From Halomonas sp. GT (GTDB lineage: Bacteria; Pseudomonadota; Gammaproteobacteria; Pseudomonadales; Halomonadaceae), in NCBI RefSeq assembly GCF_002082565.1, contig NZ_CP020562.1, positions 2,852,001 to 2,916,000 on the forward strand: DNA of 64,000 nucleotides, written 5' to 3'. Shown piece after piece: positions 27,935 to 36,244 of this stretch. Within the stretch, counting starts at the first letter, position 1. The number at the start of each line of letters is the position of its first letter. The notes under the pieces were generated by a model that had not been told where the DNA came from, made no database searches, and saw nothing but the letters and a program-made list of their open reading frames with translations. A program made the translations under genes and the position numbers.

Positions 27935-28633
27935 TTATAGATCAAACTCTCTCAGTCTAGACTCTCTCAAATCTTTTGGTAAAAACTGCAGCCACTTTGA
28001 CAATCCATAAACCTGTTCCCTAGTCAAACTACAGTGCATCTTTATTCCATTTTCTCCATTGAGCAAATCACTGACATATGAAACTCCACCAGCATTATCT
28101 TTAGCACCCAATGCTGCTATTGTTCTTTCTAAAATATATTGGTATGCATAACAGGTGGAAAGATTTTTTAGGGACAATCTCTTATTAGCTTTTGATGCTT
28201 TGTTTTCAATATTCAATATATGCGATACAGAACCCTCTGACAAATCATTATGCTCATTGTATTCACTATAATAATTCTTAAGCACATCGTACGACAAAGA
28301 CTGGCCTTTAATCTTATAATCAGAAAGCTTTTCTTCCCTTAGAAGAATATAAGCCACTGCTTGAGACTTAGATAAATCATTTTTATTGCCACTTGATTCT
28401 GTGGTACTACCACCTTTTAAGTGCCCCTCGCGGCGAGCAATTAATGACTTAGTGAGGTCTGGTACTTGGCTTAAATCGTTGGCTCCGTGCATTTCGGCGC
28501 ATTGTTTTCCACCAAAGTGTATATTTCCGTTCTTGTCTTTTAGGAAATACGCTTTCCCAGAAGAAAGTTTCTTACCTTTTGCACAATATGACTCGGTGTT
28601 TTCATCTATAAAATCCTTTTTCAATATATACAT
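27935..28633 (-). CDS. Unrecognised 232-residue partner of the OLD nuclease
   Basis: I do not recognise this protein. Residues 15-50 hold C17, C45 and H49 around a beta-rich stretch (GKKLSSGKAYFLKDKNGN, then FGGKQCAEMHG) that looks like half of a zinc-ribbon or treble-clef module. Residues 70-90 are polar and probably a linker. Residues 88-232 are mostly helical and Lys/Glu/Ser/Asn-rich, without membrane segments. A GGAG lies 11 bases before the ATG. It is transcribed before the OLD gene, shares its AT-rich composition, and both lie inside the same inverted repeats. A role as sensor, regulator or effector partner is inference only. Confidence 0.7.
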   Translation of the reverse strand: MYILKKDFIDENTESYCAKGKKLSSGKAYFLKDKNGNIHFGGKQCAEMHGANDLSQVPDLTKSLIARREGHLKGGSTTESSGNKNDLSKSQAVAYILLREEKLSDYKIKGQSLSYDVLKNYYSEYNEHNDLSEGSVSHILNIENKASKANKRLSLKNLSTCYAYQYILERTIAALGAKDNAGGVSYVSDLLNGENGIKMHCSLTREQVYGLSKWLQFLPKDLRESRLREFDL

Positions 28634-28666
28634 TTACAGACCATCTCCATTTCGGTATAACAGATA

Positions 28667-28681
28667 TTAAACAGCGCGTTA
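28667..28681. repeat. Right imperfect inverted repeat of the OLD island
   Basis: TTAAACAGCGCGTTA, 13 of 15 positions complementary to 25982-25996. It lies 33 bp upstream of the 232-residue gene start, so the pair encloses 2.7 kb containing exactly the two island genes. Confidence 0.5.
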
Positions 28682-28794
28682 TATGATTGGATGAACGCAC
28701 CAATAAGCTTGTCGAATAAATGCGGCCCATCCTTTCTAAAACAACCAACTGATTCACAATATAATTAATAAAAATTAAGCTAAATTTTCAGAAT

Positions 28795-29169
28795 TCATGA
28801 ATGCGCGGCATTTGCCATTTCAACAACACTGGGTAAAGAGTTAATTTTCCTTTCTCCATTCACTACCGCCACGCCTTCACCACTAAACACCACCCTACCC
28901 GCAATCGGCTGCTCATAACTCCAAGCAATATCCCAATGCTCACCCAGCGAGAAATACACTGTGTGCCCTTTAAACGGGCAATACGTGCTGGTTTCTGACA
29001 CGGTGAGTAAGTCCATCCGCACGTCTTCACGTGGAAAGTAGTGGCGTGGCGGATAGCCGCGTTCGCGGAGTTCAAGCGTATTGATGGAGTCAGCGATTAG
29101 CGTGCCATCAACATGCGCCTGCACGCGTTGGCTAATAGGGTGAAGCTCAATGCGTGGGGGATTTGGCAT
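28795..29169 (-). CDS. DUF427-family protein
   Basis: This 124-residue cytoplasmic protein fits DUF427, a small all-beta fold of unknown function. The diagnostic segments are PPRHYFPREDVRMDLL, TSTYCPFKGHTVYFSL and the AWSYEQPI strand. It is the first core-like gene after the AT-rich island; the base composition returns to that of the rest of the window here. No operon partner is close. Confidence 0.85.
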   Translation of the reverse strand: MPNPPRIELHPISQRVQAHVDGTLIADSINTLELRERGYPPRHYFPREDVRMDLLTVSETSTYCPFKGHTVYFSLGEHWDIAWSYEQPIAGRVVFSGEGVAVVNGERKINSLPSVVEMANAAHS

Positions 29170-29554
29170 TAGGTTGTTCCCTGCGGCGTTGTGCGCTCTA
29201 GTAAAATTAGCCTAACAGTTAATTTAGATTAAGCCCACCGAAGGGTAGTAGCACTTTAGGCTACGGATATGACCTGGATCAGGCTTGTGGGATGATTGGC
29301 TTACTACCTGCTCTGTATGTTGGTGCCTACTTCATCGTCGAAGTGTCGAACTAAAGCTAAAGCCCCCTTATACAACCGGGATCAATTTGGGTGGATAAGC
29401 ATGTTTCGCGGGTGCCTCATTCGCTCGTTCCTCGCGAGATTCGTTACCGCACGCTACACGTTGCTTCCATTTTTGATAACGGCTCAGTTTACGTTGGGGC
29501 TCTATCATCGCGGCCTGAAATCGCTTCCTTCAATGCTACGTGTTGAGCGGGCCA
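29170..29554. other. Intergenic region without a supported gene
   Basis: This 385-bp gap separates DUF427 from the PH-domain gene. An 89-codon open frame (29296-29565, plus strand) has no ribosome-binding site, odd composition and runs into the neighbouring gene, so I do not call it. I see no terminator, repeat or RNA gene; it may be a decayed gene. Confidence 0.5.
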
Positions 29555-30106
29555 TTAACCGTTGAGGTTAATATCGATTCCTTTACGTTTCATGGCGGTG
29601 AGGAAGTCATACAGCGATTCGTTATCAAAGGCGTTCATGGCGAAATCGAGTTTGAAATAGTCGCCGTTGCTTAGCACAACCGTCAGCCGCGAGGCGGCTT
29701 TGCTTTTAGCGCCACCCTGCCCTGATGTTGGCTTTTGCATGGTATGGGTATGCGTGCCGATGTGTATTTTTTTAACGTCATTCACCGGCAGTTCATGTTC
29801 AATGGTTCGCCGCCCCGAAATGCCTTTCACAATGAGCTGATTGCCTCTCAGGGAAAACTGGTATGACGACAGCGCTGTCAGCAGCCACTTCACATAGATG
29901 TAAAACAAGCCACCCAGGAACAGCACTCCACTTGGTAGCCCGACTGTTTGCGCGACTGCTTGCTCCATGCCAAACAACTGCATTAGTAGCCATATAGCGA
30001 GCCCGACAAATAATGCGCCGTAGAGAATGAGCGCGACCAGCACCATGGGCAACCAGGAGTAAAATGACTTCACGATCTGTTCTTGCGTGTTGAGTCTGAC
30101 GTCCAT
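29555..30106 (-). CDS. Membrane protein with bacterial PH-like domain
   Basis: This 183-residue protein has two hydrophobic segments (about residues 18-45 and 55-75). A beta-rich cytoplasmic domain follows (SSYQFSLRGNQLIVKG, then LTVVLSNGDYFKLDFAM), the pattern of YdbS/bPH domains. The C-terminus ends in a helix with FDNESLYDFLTAM. The start has AGAGGG upstream. Function unknown. It lies 28 bp after the YjdM-like gene on the same strand and may share a transcript. Confidence 0.6.
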   Translation of the reverse strand: MDVRLNTQEQIVKSFYSWLPMVLVALILYGALFVGLAIWLLMQLFGMEQAVAQTVGLPSGVLFLGGLFYIYVKWLLTALSSYQFSLRGNQLIVKGISGRRTIEHELPVNDVKKIHIGTHTHTMQKPTSGQGGAKSKAASRLTVVLSNGDYFKLDFAMNAFDNESLYDFLTAMKRKGIDINLNG

Positions 30107-30134
30107 GATGGCCCTCTAGGCGAGTGAAGGTGAT

Positions 30135-30470
30135 TCAGGCTTTTTTCACAAACTGGGCGGTGACCATCATGTCGCCAGCGCCATCGACCTTGCAGTCGAG
30201 CTGGTGGTCTTTGCCTTCCTTAAGCCGCTTGATAACGGCCTTAGTGCCAATCTTAAGCACGATTGAGCTGCCTTTGACCTTGAGGTCTTTGATTAGCGTT
30301 ACCTTATCGCCTTCAACAAGCAGGGTGCCATTGGCATCTTTCACCGTGACGGTGTCTTCCGCTTCAACCTCGGAAGGGTTCCATTCGTGAGCGCATTCCG
30401 GGCAGATGAACAGGCTTTGATCCTGGTAGACGAATTCAGATTGGCAATTGGGGCAAGGTGGGCATGACAT
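30135..30470 (-). CDS. yjdM: YjdM/PhnA-family zinc-ribbon protein
   Basis: This 111-residue protein aligns along its whole length with E. coli YjdM, historically named PhnA. An N-terminal zinc ribbon (CPNC ... CPEC, residues about 6-27) is followed by a KOW-like beta domain ([20 protein letters not shown], then DLKVKGSS) and the C-terminal FVKKA. Despite the old name it is not the phosphonoacetate hydrolase and its role is unknown. The start at 30470 is set by homology; 42 upstream in-frame codons have no counterpart. Confidence 0.88.
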   Translation of the reverse strand: MSCPPCPNCQSEFVYQDQSLFICPECAHEWNPSEVEAEDTVTVKDANGTLLVEGDKVTLIKDLKVKGSSIVLKIGTKAVIKRLKEGKDHQLDCKVDGAGDMMVTAQFVKKA

Positions 30471-30576
30471 GGAAGGTGACTTCTGTGGTTGGGTTGGCTG
30501 CTTATGATACTGAGCCTCTGCAGCCTTGGCGAATGCATCCAGGCAGGTGCAGCCTGTTGATGGCTCAGTGCTTGAA

Positions 30577-30623
30577 TCGTCGCGGGCTAAAGCCACCTCC
30601 TACGGGGCGTGTGGTAGGAGGTG
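30577..30623. repeat. REP-like palindromic element
   Basis: The segment contains CGCGGGCTAAAGC followed by CACCTCCTAC, a 10-bp spacer, and GTAGGAGGTG (arms 30594-30603 and 30614-30623, perfect). This is the form of REP sequences common in Pseudomonas and Halomonas genomes. It lies 8 bp after the ABC-F stop codon on the minus strand and may also act as its terminator. Only one copy is visible in this window. Confidence 0.55.
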
Positions 30624-30631
30624 CAGTACGA

Positions 30632-32245
30632 TCAAACCGGCTCCAGGTGCCAGCCTTGTTCGGTTGCTAGCAGGCGATCTGTTAGCGCTAGGTTTTCCAG
30701 AAAGGCATCGTCGTGGGATACCACCACTAACGCGCCTTGGTAACTGCGCAGCATGGTTTCCAGTGCTTGTGCTGAAGGCAAATCAAGATGGTTATTCGGC
30801 TCGTCCAGTAGCAGTAGTTGCGGTGGGGAATCGGCATAGAGGATGCAGGCTAGCGCACCTTTCAGGCGCTCACCACCGCTTAGCAATCCGCTGGGTGTGG
30901 TGATTTTTTGCGCGCCTAGGCCTAGCTGGGCTAACCGCATGCGTAGGTCTCCTTCACTCGCGGTTCGGTTGGCCCGTTGCAGCTGTTCGAGTAGCGTCTT
31001 TGCTGGGTCTAGATTCCCCAGTTGCTGGTCGAGATAGGCGCTTTCGGGCGTTATGTTGTAGGTTCCTGATAAGGGCTCAATCTGGCCCGCCAGCACGCGG
31101 AGCAGCGTAGATTTACCACAGCCATTCGGCCCTATGATGCCTAGTCGCTGCTGCCCTTTCAGCATTAGATTAATGTGCCGAGTGGCTCCCATGACGAACG
31201 GTAGCTCAACCCTTTCTAATTCTGCTAAACAGCGCTTGGCGGCCTGGGTAACGGGTATTTCATGCAGGTTGATTTGTAGCTCGTTTTCAACCTGCTTTGC
31301 GGCGTCACGCACACGTTGATTTAGCTGCGCCTGACTAACTGCCTGCTTTTGGCGCAGCGCGCCCGCCGAGGTTTCGCTGCGCTCTTTCTGACGATCTAAC
31401 AGAATCTTAGCCTGGTTGGCTTCCTTGCCCAGCCGATTGCCGCGCGCCTGTCGTTTCTCCTGACGTTCACGCTGCTTGCGCATCGCTCGCTCTTCGCGTT
31501 GGCGTTCGAGCTTTCTCTGGCTGAGCTGATCAAGGGCAGCCTGATGTTCATGCGCTTTCGCTTGGGCATAGAACGTATAGTTGCCGCCGTAGCTGTTCAG
31601 CCCTAAGGGGGAGAGTTCCACGATACGTTCCATGGCTTCCAGCAGTTGCCGATCATGGCTAACCACTATCAGCCCACGTGGCCAGCGCCGAAGATGTTCG
31701 ATGAGTGCCAGCCGATGGGGTCGGTCGAGATGGTTACTTGGCTCATCAAGAATCAGGCAATCCGCGCCAGAGAGCATGGCGCCTATTAAGGCAACGCGCA
31801 TGGCTTCGCCGCCGCTCAATGTGTTCGCTGGAGTGCTGGCCTCAAGATAGCCCAGGCTATTGCGTTCGAGTTCATGGCGAAATCGCTGGGGCATGTCCCA
31901 GCGATCATCAACTGCTTCAAAATCCTCAGGCACTGTGCTGCCAGCCTCAATGCGGGCTAGCGCATCCAGCGTTGTTCGAACATCGGCAAGATCAGCGACA
32001 CAAGTGCCCTTCGGCTGCGCCACCTGCTGGGCAAGATAATGAACGCTGCCGGGGCGCTGACAATGGCCAGTGGTTGGCTGCAATAGGCCAGCAAGGATTT
32101 GGGCTAGGACTGTTTTGCCGACACCATTACGCCCCACCAACCCGGTTGGGCGGCTATCGAACCGCTCGTGAAGATCAGTGAAAAGCGTTCTGCCATCCGA
32201 CAGAACGTAGGAAACACCTTTTAAGGTGAGATAGGTATTTGTCAT
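30632..32245 (-). CDS. ABC-F family ATPase
   Basis: This is a 537-residue soluble tandem ATPase with no membrane segments. The first domain has GRNGVGKT, the signature LSGGEAMRVAL and LILDEPSNHLD; the second has GPNGCGKST, LLSGGERLKG and LLLLDEPNNHLD. The long linker between them is a charged coiled coil rich in Arg, Glu and Gln (about residues 240-340). ABC-F proteins act on ribosomes in translation control or antibiotic protection. The subgroup is not clear. I start at MTNTYL; an upstream ATG at 32266 adds seven residues. Its 5' leader holds tandem repeats. Confidence 0.88.
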   Translation of the reverse strand: MTNTYLTLKGVSYVLSDGRTLFTDLHERFDSRPTGLVGRNGVGKTVLAQILAGLLQPTTGHCQRPGSVHYLAQQVAQPKGTCVADLADVRTTLDALARIEAGSTVPEDFEAVDDRWDMPQRFRHELERNSLGYLEASTPANTLSGGEAMRVALIGAMLSGADCLILDEPSNHLDRPHRLALIEHLRRWPRGLIVVSHDRQLLEAMERIVELSPLGLNSYGGNYTFYAQAKAHEHQAALDQLSQRKLERQREERAMRKQRERQEKRQARGNRLGKEANQAKILLDRQKERSETSAGALRQKQAVSQAQLNQRVRDAAKQVENELQINLHEIPVTQAAKRCLAELERVELPFVMGATRHINLMLKGQQRLGIIGPNGCGKSTLLRVLAGQIEPLSGTYNITPESAYLDQQLGNLDPAKTLLEQLQRANRTASEGDLRMRLAQLGLGAQKITTPSGLLSGGERLKGALACILYADSPPQLLLLDEPNNHLDLPSAQALETMLRSYQGALVVVSHDDAFLENLALTDRLLATEQGWHLEPV

Positions 32246-32261
32246 ATGTGATTCCAACGAT

Positions 32262-32349
32262 GCCAAGAACTTTCTCTAGAGCCCTCCCAAGGACCATTTC
32301 AAGGACTATTTCTCAAGGACTATTCCAAGAACTATTCCAAGGACTATCC
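32262..32349. repeat. Imperfect 12-14-bp tandem repeats in the ABC-F leader
   Basis: Six degenerate units of the form CCAAGGACTATTC occur in succession (for example starting at 32286, 32300, 32314, 32326 and 32338; the first, at 32262, is most diverged). They end 17 bp upstream of the ABC-F start codon, so they would be transcribed as part of its 5' leader. Confidence 0.7.
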
Positions 32350-32527
32350 TTGCTGCTGGGGGGATGGAGACTGGCCGTTATAGCAACGGCGGCATCAATG
32401 GTTCATTGGACAAATACCTCTGCTAAACGTGGGAAGACTTAAACCATAATACAAATAACACTCGCTAGCTATGAGGTGTTAGGGAGATTTTCGCTCACCA
32501 TTCCTTCGACAATATCGGCCCCCATTA

Positions 32528-32995
32528 TCAGGTCAGATCCAACCCCAAAAATTGGGTTCCTGGGACAGGGTTATTCGTCACGGGTGGGTGTGGAACGAAC
32601 CCATATGACTGGTATAACGCCAAGGCCGTTTCGAACTCAGGCAGCACATCAAGGCATATTTTCTTATACCCACTGCTGATGGCTTCCTGCAATATTCGCT
32701 CTACCAACCTAGCGCCCAACTTACTTCCACGAGCAGTTGGACGAACATAAACCCGCTTCATTTCGCAGGTATTATCGTTCACCTTGCGAAATGCAGCACA
32801 CCCCACCGGTATCTTATTAATTGTTGCTAAAAATATCTTTGACTCATCCGAGCTATACTTTTCAGATAAGTTATTAAATTCTTCATCGTTACCTTGAAAA
32901 GCAAGGTCAACTGACGTGCTCGCTATATATTCTCGATACAAATCAAGTACAGCATTTAAGTCAGCGGGAAACGTTGCTCTTTCTACTTTATACAC
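32528..32995 (-). CDS. GNAT-family N-acetyltransferase
   Basis: This 155-residue protein has the GNAT core: a beta strand and motif A in EMKRVYVRPTARGSKLGARL (acetyl-CoA pyrophosphate loop R-x-x-x-x-G-x-x-A), then CLDVLPEFETALALYQSYGF. It begins with GTG, preceded by a near-perfect AGGAGG five bases away. The gene is somewhat AT-rich compared with its neighbours. The substrate cannot be inferred. Confidence 0.85.
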   Translation of the reverse strand: MYKVERATFPADLNAVLDLYREYIASTSVDLAFQGNDEEFNNLSEKYSSDESKIFLATINKIPVGCAAFRKVNDNTCEMKRVYVRPTARGSKLGARLVERILQEAISSGYKKICLDVLPEFETALALYQSYGFVPHPPVTNNPVPGTQFLGLDLT

Positions 32996-33269
32996 ACCTT
33001 CCTCCTAGTTGCATGATGCGTAACGACAACCAATTCTGAATGGCGCACTTTTAAGCACTATTACAACGAGGCGATAACCGTTAATGATGAGTACGCTAAC
33101 AGACATTAAACCACATAAAATTGCTAAGCTTTTGTGACTAGCTTCGCTCCCGCCATCTTCCTGAAAACTGATGAAAACGCCACTAGTTAGCTGTTGAAAG
33201 CAATCGCTATTGGCTTATCCCCGCCTCGGCTCCTAGACTGAAAGCTCATTTCTTTTGAGTTACCGACCT

Positions 33270-34238
33270 ATGCGTGTGTTTTCTAATCCGGTCGGTGCCG
33301 GTTCACTCTGGTTTGATAATTTGGTGACCGCCGACGGCGTTCCTGTGGCTTACGACCCGCAAGCGCGCGCCTTTCTGCCAATGCCGCCCTTCTGTGCCAA
33401 CCGCGAAGTGATCGGTTGCAACTGGATTGCCCCTAAGCAAGGTGAATTCTGCCGTGCCTGCGCAATGACTGCCCTTGCACCAGACCCTTCTATTGCTGAT
33501 GCCATGCCCAACTGGGCACAAACGGAGGCGGCGAAGCGCTGGGTGATCGATAACCTTGGCCGTTGGAACTGGTTTCGCCCGGAAGACCCCGGAACACCGC
33601 CGATATTTCATATGCTGGCCGAAGGGGGAACGCCGGTGCCCATGGGGCATGTCGGTGGCGTGGTGACCATCAGTGTGGCGGAAGCGGATGCTGTGTTGCG
33701 CACGACCCGCAAAGAAGCGTTGGAAGAGCCTTACCGCACAATGATTGGCCATATGCGCCATGAAATCGCCCATATGCTGTGGTGGCGGCTGAGCTTACGG
33801 GATGACTTTCTTGATGAGTTTCGTGAGATGTTTGGCGATGAGCGGGAGGATTACCCAGCAGCGTTGCAGCACTATTACCACAATGGCCCACCTGCGGATT
33901 GGCGGCAGCGTTTTCTTTCCACCTATGCGTCCTCCCACCCCCATGAAGATTGGGCGGAAACCACTTCGCACCTGCTGCATCTGACCGATATCACCGATAG
34001 CTTTGTGTCAGCAGGTATGACCTCTCCTGCCTTGCCCAACACCTATGGCTGGGATGCTTACGCTGAACCGGATGCTGAGCGTTTGATCCATATTGCGGCA
34101 TCATTAGTCGCCGGTGTTAACCATGTGAACCGCTCGATGGGGCTTTCGGATCTTTATCCGTTTGTGCTTTCCGACCCGGCAATGCGCAAGCTAGCCTTCG
34201 TGCATAATTGGCTGCGGCGCGGTGCTCAAGGGCTTTAA
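33270..34238 (+). CDS. Zinc-ribbon putative metallopeptidase (Peptidase_Mx-like)
   Basis: This 322-residue protein has an N-terminal four-cysteine zinc ribbon (C42, C50, C61, C64) and a metallopeptidase-like HEIAH at 164-168 (HMRHEIAHMLWW). A downstream segment, HPHEDWAETTSHLLH, probably supplies the third metal ligand. This is the pattern of the putative zinc-binding metallopeptidase family PF15887; no substrate is known. I take the ATG at 33270; a TTG five codons upstream is possible. A long hairpin follows the stop. Confidence 0.75.
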   Translation: MRVFSNPVGAGSLWFDNLVTADGVPVAYDPQARAFLPMPPFCANREVIGCNWIAPKQGEFCRACAMTALAPDPSIADAMPNWAQTEAAKRWVIDNLGRWNWFRPEDPGTPPIFHMLAEGGTPVPMGHVGGVVTISVAEADAVLRTTRKEALEEPYRTMIGHMRHEIAHMLWWRLSLRDDFLDEFREMFGDEREDYPAALQHYYHNGPPADWRQRFLSTYASSHPHEDWAETTSHLLHLTDITDSFVSAGMTSPALPNTYGWDAYAEPDAERLIHIAASLVAGVNHVNRSMGLSDLYPFVLSDPAMRKLAFVHNWLRRGAQGL

Positions 34239-34251
34239 ACCTGCACTTACA

Positions 34252-34290
34252 ACAGGCCCTGGGGAAAGCAGCGCTTTAGCCAGGGCCTGT
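34252..34290. terminator. Bidirectional hairpin between convergent genes
   Basis: An 11-bp stem (ACAGGCCCTGG / CCAGGGCCTGT) encloses a second stem (AAAGC / GCTTT). It lies between the convergent metallopeptidase and aldolase stops. There is no clear T tract on either side. Confidence 0.55.
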
Positions 34291-34304
34291 CATCCATAAA
34301 TGCG

Positions 34305-35198
34305 TTAGCTTAGCTGCAAAGCGTCAATCACCGCCGCTACCCTTTTCCGTGCATCGCCCTGCAGCGTTTGTAACGGCTGGGGCAAACAAGGCTGGCTTAC
34401 TTTTCCGGTAAGTTCTGCAATAGTAGCGACTACTCGCAGGCTGCCGCCGAAGTCCCGATAGAGTGCCCATAACGGTTCAAGCGCAGCGGAAAGCGCATGG
34501 GCATGTTGTTCGTCTCCCGCTTGGGCGGCACGGGTTAGCGCCAGCGCAGTGTCGGGGTATAACCCACCAATCACCGAGTACCAGGCATCGCAGCCAGCAA
34601 GTAGCCCTGTGGCAGCGGCTGGGTCGCCACTAATGCCAATTGTCACGTCGTTGGAAATCAATCCGCGCAGCCGTGCCACGCGCGCCTGTGCGGCGGCTAT
34701 ATCATTCTGCACTGGGGGAATTTTAATCGAACGAACCTGGGGCAGTTGGGCGATGCGTCCATGCAGTTCATCGCTAAATTCAAAGTGCGTAGTGCCAGGG
34801 TTGTCATAGACACATAGCGGCACGCTCAGCGAACGACAAACCGTCTCGAAAAGACCAAACACCTCATCCTCGGTCAGCTTTTGATAGGAAACCGGTGCCA
34901 GCAGCACACCGCTAGCGCCTGCTTGCTGCGCGCTTTCAGCATTGGCCAGCACATCCCGGGTGCGTAGCGCGCCTATGCCCACTACCACTGGTACGTCAGC
35001 GGCATGCTCAACGCATAGCTTGGCCACTCGGGCGCGTTCTTCACCACTTAAATAAGCATAGCTGCCCGTCGACCCCAGCACGCCGATAGAATCCACCCGC
35101 GCCTCCACCAAGCGTTCCACTAAACGAGTAAACTCATGCTCATGAATGCCCTGCTCGTTCATGGGGGTTAGCGGAAATGCGCTCAGGCCGGTGAACAT
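34305..35198 (-). CDS. DapA-family (dihydrodipicolinate synthase-like) aldolase
   Basis: This 297-residue class I aldolase of the DapA/NAL superfamily has a Schiff-base lysine at K159 (SIKIPPV) and the conserved tyrosine at Y131 (CVYDNPGT). The GSTGSYAYL motif replaces the GTTGE of true DapA, so it probably acts on another keto acid rather than making dihydrodipicolinate. AAGGA precedes the start at 35198; upstream codons lack homology. It is divergent from an AraC/LysE pair, which may regulate or export related amino acids. Confidence 0.85.
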   Translation of the reverse strand: MFTGLSAFPLTPMNEQGIHEHEFTRLVERLVEARVDSIGVLGSTGSYAYLSGEERARVAKLCVEHAADVPVVVGIGALRTRDVLANAESAQQAGASGVLLAPVSYQKLTEDEVFGLFETVCRSLSVPLCVYDNPGTTHFEFSDELHGRIAQLPQVRSIKIPPVQNDIAAAQARVARLRGLISNDVTIGISGDPAAATGLLAGCDAWYSVIGGLYPDTALALTRAAQAGDEQHAHALSAALEPLWALYRDFGGSLRVVATIAELTGKVSQPCLPQPLQTLQGDARKRVAAVIDALQLS

Positions 35199-35371
35199 GG
35201 TGAATGATCCTTTTAAGAGGGTAGATAAGAAGCTTTTAACATACGTGATGCTGCTTGCTGAGGCTAGAGAGTCTCTCAAGGTTAATCAGAGGTTTCTTAG
35301 CAATTATGTACAAGCATTTGATATCCAGGAGCACATAAGCTAGGTGGTGTGACTCATCAGGAGGGTTTGGC

Positions 35372-36202
35372 ATGGCGAATGCAAGCCGGTTTCAATTCAT
35401 CAAAAGTCAGCATGTGCCAACACTAACGGTGCTTCAGGCAGCGATTAAAGACTTCAGCTATGACCGTCACGCCCATGAGGAATTTGCTTTCGGCGTAACG
35501 CTATCTGGGCGTCAGGATTTTTTTAGCGGCGGGCAGTTCCACAAAAGCCCGCCGGGCAATGTGATTCTGTTCAATCCTGAGGAGGTTCACGATGGCCAAC
35601 CGGGCGGTAAGCACGCACTGGACTACCTGATGGTTTATGCTCACCCGGACCAGGTCAAGCCGCTGTTCGCTGATGCGCTTGGACGTGAACATGCCACGGA
35701 TTTTCGTTCCAACCAAACGCTGATTCAGGATGCTCAACTGCGTCACGCCATTTTGGAACTGGCGCGCTTGGTCACCTCCCAAACAGGTAGCTGCATTGAT
35801 CAGGAAAATGCGCTTTATCGGGTTATCGAGAGAACCGTTCAACTCGGCGGCATTTCACAGCCCAGCCCCGTCACAAATCGTCCTGACACCCTGCTACGTC
35901 TGGCTAAGGAGTATATCCATGCTCACCTAGAAAGCGATATGTCGCTTGATGATATTTGCCAGGCAGCGCATTTATCCAAGTACCACTTCTTGCGCTTGTT
36001 TCGCCAGCATTACGGTATTACACCCCATCAGTACGTGATTAACTGTCGAATCAATGCGGCCCGTACTGCACTAGACATCGGCGCCCCGCTTAATGAAGTG
36101 GCACTACGCTTTGGCTTTGCCGATCTTAGCCATTTTAATCGGCGTTTTAAGCGCATTTATGGCATGACTCCCCACCAGTACCAACGCGATATCGCGCGTT
36201 AA
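35372..36202 (+). CDS. AraC-family transcriptional regulator
   Basis: This 276-residue protein has an N-terminal cupin-like AraC ligand domain (YDRHAHEEFAFGVTLSG and NVILFNPEEVHDGQPG) and a C-terminal double HTH (MSLDDICQAAHLSKYHFLRL; LNEVALRFGFADLSHFNRRF). CAGGAGG lies before the start. The LysE-family transporter gene follows 42 bp downstream, a pairing seen often, so it probably activates that exporter and perhaps the divergent aldolase. Confidence 0.92.
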   Translation: MANASRFQFIKSQHVPTLTVLQAAIKDFSYDRHAHEEFAFGVTLSGRQDFFSGGQFHKSPPGNVILFNPEEVHDGQPGGKHALDYLMVYAHPDQVKPLFADALGREHATDFRSNQTLIQDAQLRHAILELARLVTSQTGSCIDQENALYRVIERTVQLGGISQPSPVTNRPDTLLRLAKEYIHAHLESDMSLDDICQAAHLSKYHFLRLFRQHYGITPHQYVINCRINAARTALDIGAPLNEVALRFGFADLSHFNRRFKRIYGMTPHQYQRDIAR

Positions 36203-36244
36203 TCCTCAGTTTAAGAACTGCCATTAAACAAACGAGGCCTTACC

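Noticed and set aside
25993..28633. Gabija, PARIS or a class 2 OLD system
   Set aside because: There is no UvrD-like helicase or AriB-like gene; the partner is an unrelated 232-residue protein.
29296..29565. An 89-codon plus-strand open frame between DUF427 and the PH-domain gene
   Set aside because: No ribosome-binding site, no recognisable fold and overlap with the 3' end of the convergent gene.
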